Positions 50,262-51,107 of a stretch of DNA of 51,107 bases are shown here, piece by piece. Source of the stretch: Gaiellales bacterium (GTDB lineage Bacteria > Actinomycetota > Thermoleophilia > BMS3ABIN01). Where the stretch lies: assembly GCA_003599855.1 (NCBI GenBank), contig QZKG01000024.1, positions 1 through 51,107 of the forward strand, written 5' to 3'. The notes under the pieces are model-generated. The model ran no database searches. It was not told the origin of the DNA and saw only the letters and a list, made by a program, of their open reading frames with translations. The position numbers and the translations under genes are program-made. Numbering within the stretch: position 1 is the stretch's first letter; each line of letters begins with the position of its first letter.

Positions 50262-50813
50262 TCAGGGGGCCGGCGGTACGATTATCTCCGTGCTCCAGCC
50301 GCCGCCGGTGCCGCCCGTGCCGCCGGTGCCGCCCGTGCCACCGGTTCCACCGGTGCCGCCGGTGCCGCCCGTGCCACCGGTTCCGCCGGTGCCGCCGGTG
50401 CCGCCGGTTCCGGAGGGTGACACTCCCAGGTCTCCCTCTACCTCTGCCAGCACGGTCTCGAGCTGCGCGACATCGGTATCACGGTGCTCGGTGTAAAGGT
50501 TCTCACAGACGCTCTCCGCCGTTGCTTCGTCGCCGTAACGGCCCGTCATTTCGACGACGCAGTCACTCCAGGTGTATCCTGTGATCACCTCGTCGTCGCC
50601 GGCGAGGTTGAGCCCTCCGGCCGAATCTACGTTCTTGATGTCGCCGGCCCGCTCGCCGTCACCCTGGCTGCCCTGAGTGGAACCGTCTGTGGTTGCTTCG
50701 TCACCACAACCAACAATTACGAACATCGCCCCCAGCATCAAGATTCCAGCGATCAACAACATCGCCCTGGCTGCGCCCCGGTGCCCGTGTCCTGTTGGCT
50801 TTGCAAATCTCAT
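50262..50813 (-). CDS. Lipoprotein with (Thr-Gly-Gly)12 tail
   Basis: The 183-residue protein has a signal peptide ending in the lipobox VIVGC (lipid Cys36). A charged segment and a small domain with two cysteines (YTWSDCVVEMTGRYGDEATAESVC, about 80-103) follow, then a perfect tail of twelve Thr-Gly-Gly triplets ending in GGWSTEIIVPPAP. The signal could also begin at the internal Met18. The flexible tail probably spans the cell wall. A promoter lies upstream and the HPr-kinase-like gene follows, so the two may act together. I recognise no family for the middle domain. Confidence 0.75.
   Translation of the reverse strand: MRFAKPTGHGHRGAARAMLLIAGILMLGAMFVIVGCGDEATTDGSTQGSQGDGERAGDIKNVDSAGGLNLAGDDEVITGYTWSDCVVEMTGRYGDEATAESVCENLYTEHRDTDVAQLETVLAEVEGDLGVSPSGTGGTGGTGGTGGTGGTGGTGGTGGTGGTGGTGGTGGGWSTEIIVPPAP
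50301..50408 (-). repeat. Twelve 9-bp units encoding Thr-Gly-Gly
   Basis: Units are ACC or ACG, then GGC or GGT, then GGC or GGA, 108 bp in all. Synonymous changes between units show the array is not fresh slippage. Its length may still vary between strains. Confidence 0.85.
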
Positions 50814-50857
50814 AACCCTTGTTCTCCCTCGCTAGTTTCAGTTTGAATTCCTGAGCT

Positions 50858-50886
50858 TTTATAGTATTTTACGCTCTTTTTCTTAA
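50858..50886 (-). promoter_or_regulatory. Promoter for the lipoprotein and HPr-kinase-like genes
   Basis: TTAAGA and TATAAA are separated by 17 bp on the minus strand in an AT-rich patch. The start is predicted near 50851, with a leader of about 38 nt. Confidence 0.5.
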
Positions 50887-51107
50887 TATTGTCTGGTTAT
50901 TTCTGTTAAGTTTTTTGAAGGCTTCTCCCTTTTCACACGCTTTCTCCACGCTTTCCCCACGGTCTCGTCCCTGCGCCGCCCTGAGGCTGCCGGTCGGTCC
51001 TGCAAGATGTATGTGCCCTCGACAGTCCGGTCCTGGCGCCCGTGGCATCACAACGGTGCCTGCCTTGCCGGGACTGCGCGGCAAAGAGAAGGGGCGCGGC
51101 CTTGTTC
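50887..51107. other. Window end, no gene seen
   Basis: The sequence shifts from AT-rich (to about 50930) to GC-rich. No coding frame with a ribosome site and family features is visible here on either strand. Confidence 0.5.

Noticed and set aside
50301..50408. Regular 9-bp periodic repeat as a CRISPR or regulatory array
   Set aside because: The units are in frame with the lipoprotein, have no spacers and vary only at synonymous positions; this is a coding repeat.
50240..50584. Plus-strand frames rich in Pro/Val or Arg/Cys over the lipoprotein tail
   Set aside because: They are the reverse reading of the Thr-Gly-Gly repeat and not genes.

Overview
The window is about 51 kb of high-GC, gene-dense bacterial chromosome. 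There is no rRNA, integrase, transposase or CRISPR array. Several traits suggest an uncultured, probably anaerobic or microaerophilic, deep-branching Actinomycetota: high GC, frequent GTG and TTG starts, many short lipoproteins, a PrsA-type foldase, Ku/LigD, and housekeeping gene order. This placement is inferred, because the window holds no strong phylogenetic marker. Where intergenic DNA becomes AT-richer, clear sigma-70-like promoters can be read.

Layout. 1-6.4 kb: the N-terminal part of a P-type cation ATPase, then small membrane proteins and lipoproteins (a HEAT-repeat lipoprotein and a seven-blade PD40 propeller lipoprotein with a translationally coupled microprotein). 6.5-13.2 kb: a DNA-repair block with ku-ligD (NHEJ) divergent from a zinc-ribbon protein and an MrfA/YprA-like helicase, followed by a TIGR00725/LOG-like protein. 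13.2-13.66 kb: an AT-rich micro-locus with two divergent tiny genes, a 29-residue membrane peptide and a 37-residue RiPP-precursor-like peptide. Their promoters share a -35 region. 13.7-24.1 kb: a minus-strand tetrapyrrole block read as cobA-hemD, ahbC, ahbD, ahbA, ahbB, resB, ccsA, met8-like, hemA, hemC. It encodes heme synthesis through siroheme plus System II cytochrome c assembly; hemB and hemL are absent from the window.

24.2-26.1 kb: HAD phosphatase, surE and an FmdB zinc ribbon. 26.2-32.3 kb, plus strand: a GT4 glycosyltransferase, a flippase-like membrane protein, and three genes that together resemble a split acyl-CoA-dehydratase-activase system (DUF2229, COG3581-like, BadF/HgdC-like), with a small unknown protein. 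32.3-44.1 kb, minus strand: B-box membrane protein, trxA, eno, mazG, prsA, mfd, pth, rplY, prs, glmU and tRNA-Gln(UUG). 44.2-51.1 kb: PRC-barrel and DUF2267 proteins, a 382-bp intergenic region with strong inverted repeats, ispE-rsmA, a DUF47/PiT phosphate-uptake pair, then an HPr-kinase-like protein behind a lipoprotein with a (Thr-Gly-Gly)12 tail.

The points most worth following up are the divergent peptide micro-locus, the orphan HPr-kinase-like gene that might be related to it, the siroheme-dependent heme operon with a palindrome near its start, and the split activase operon that lacks any dehydratase.
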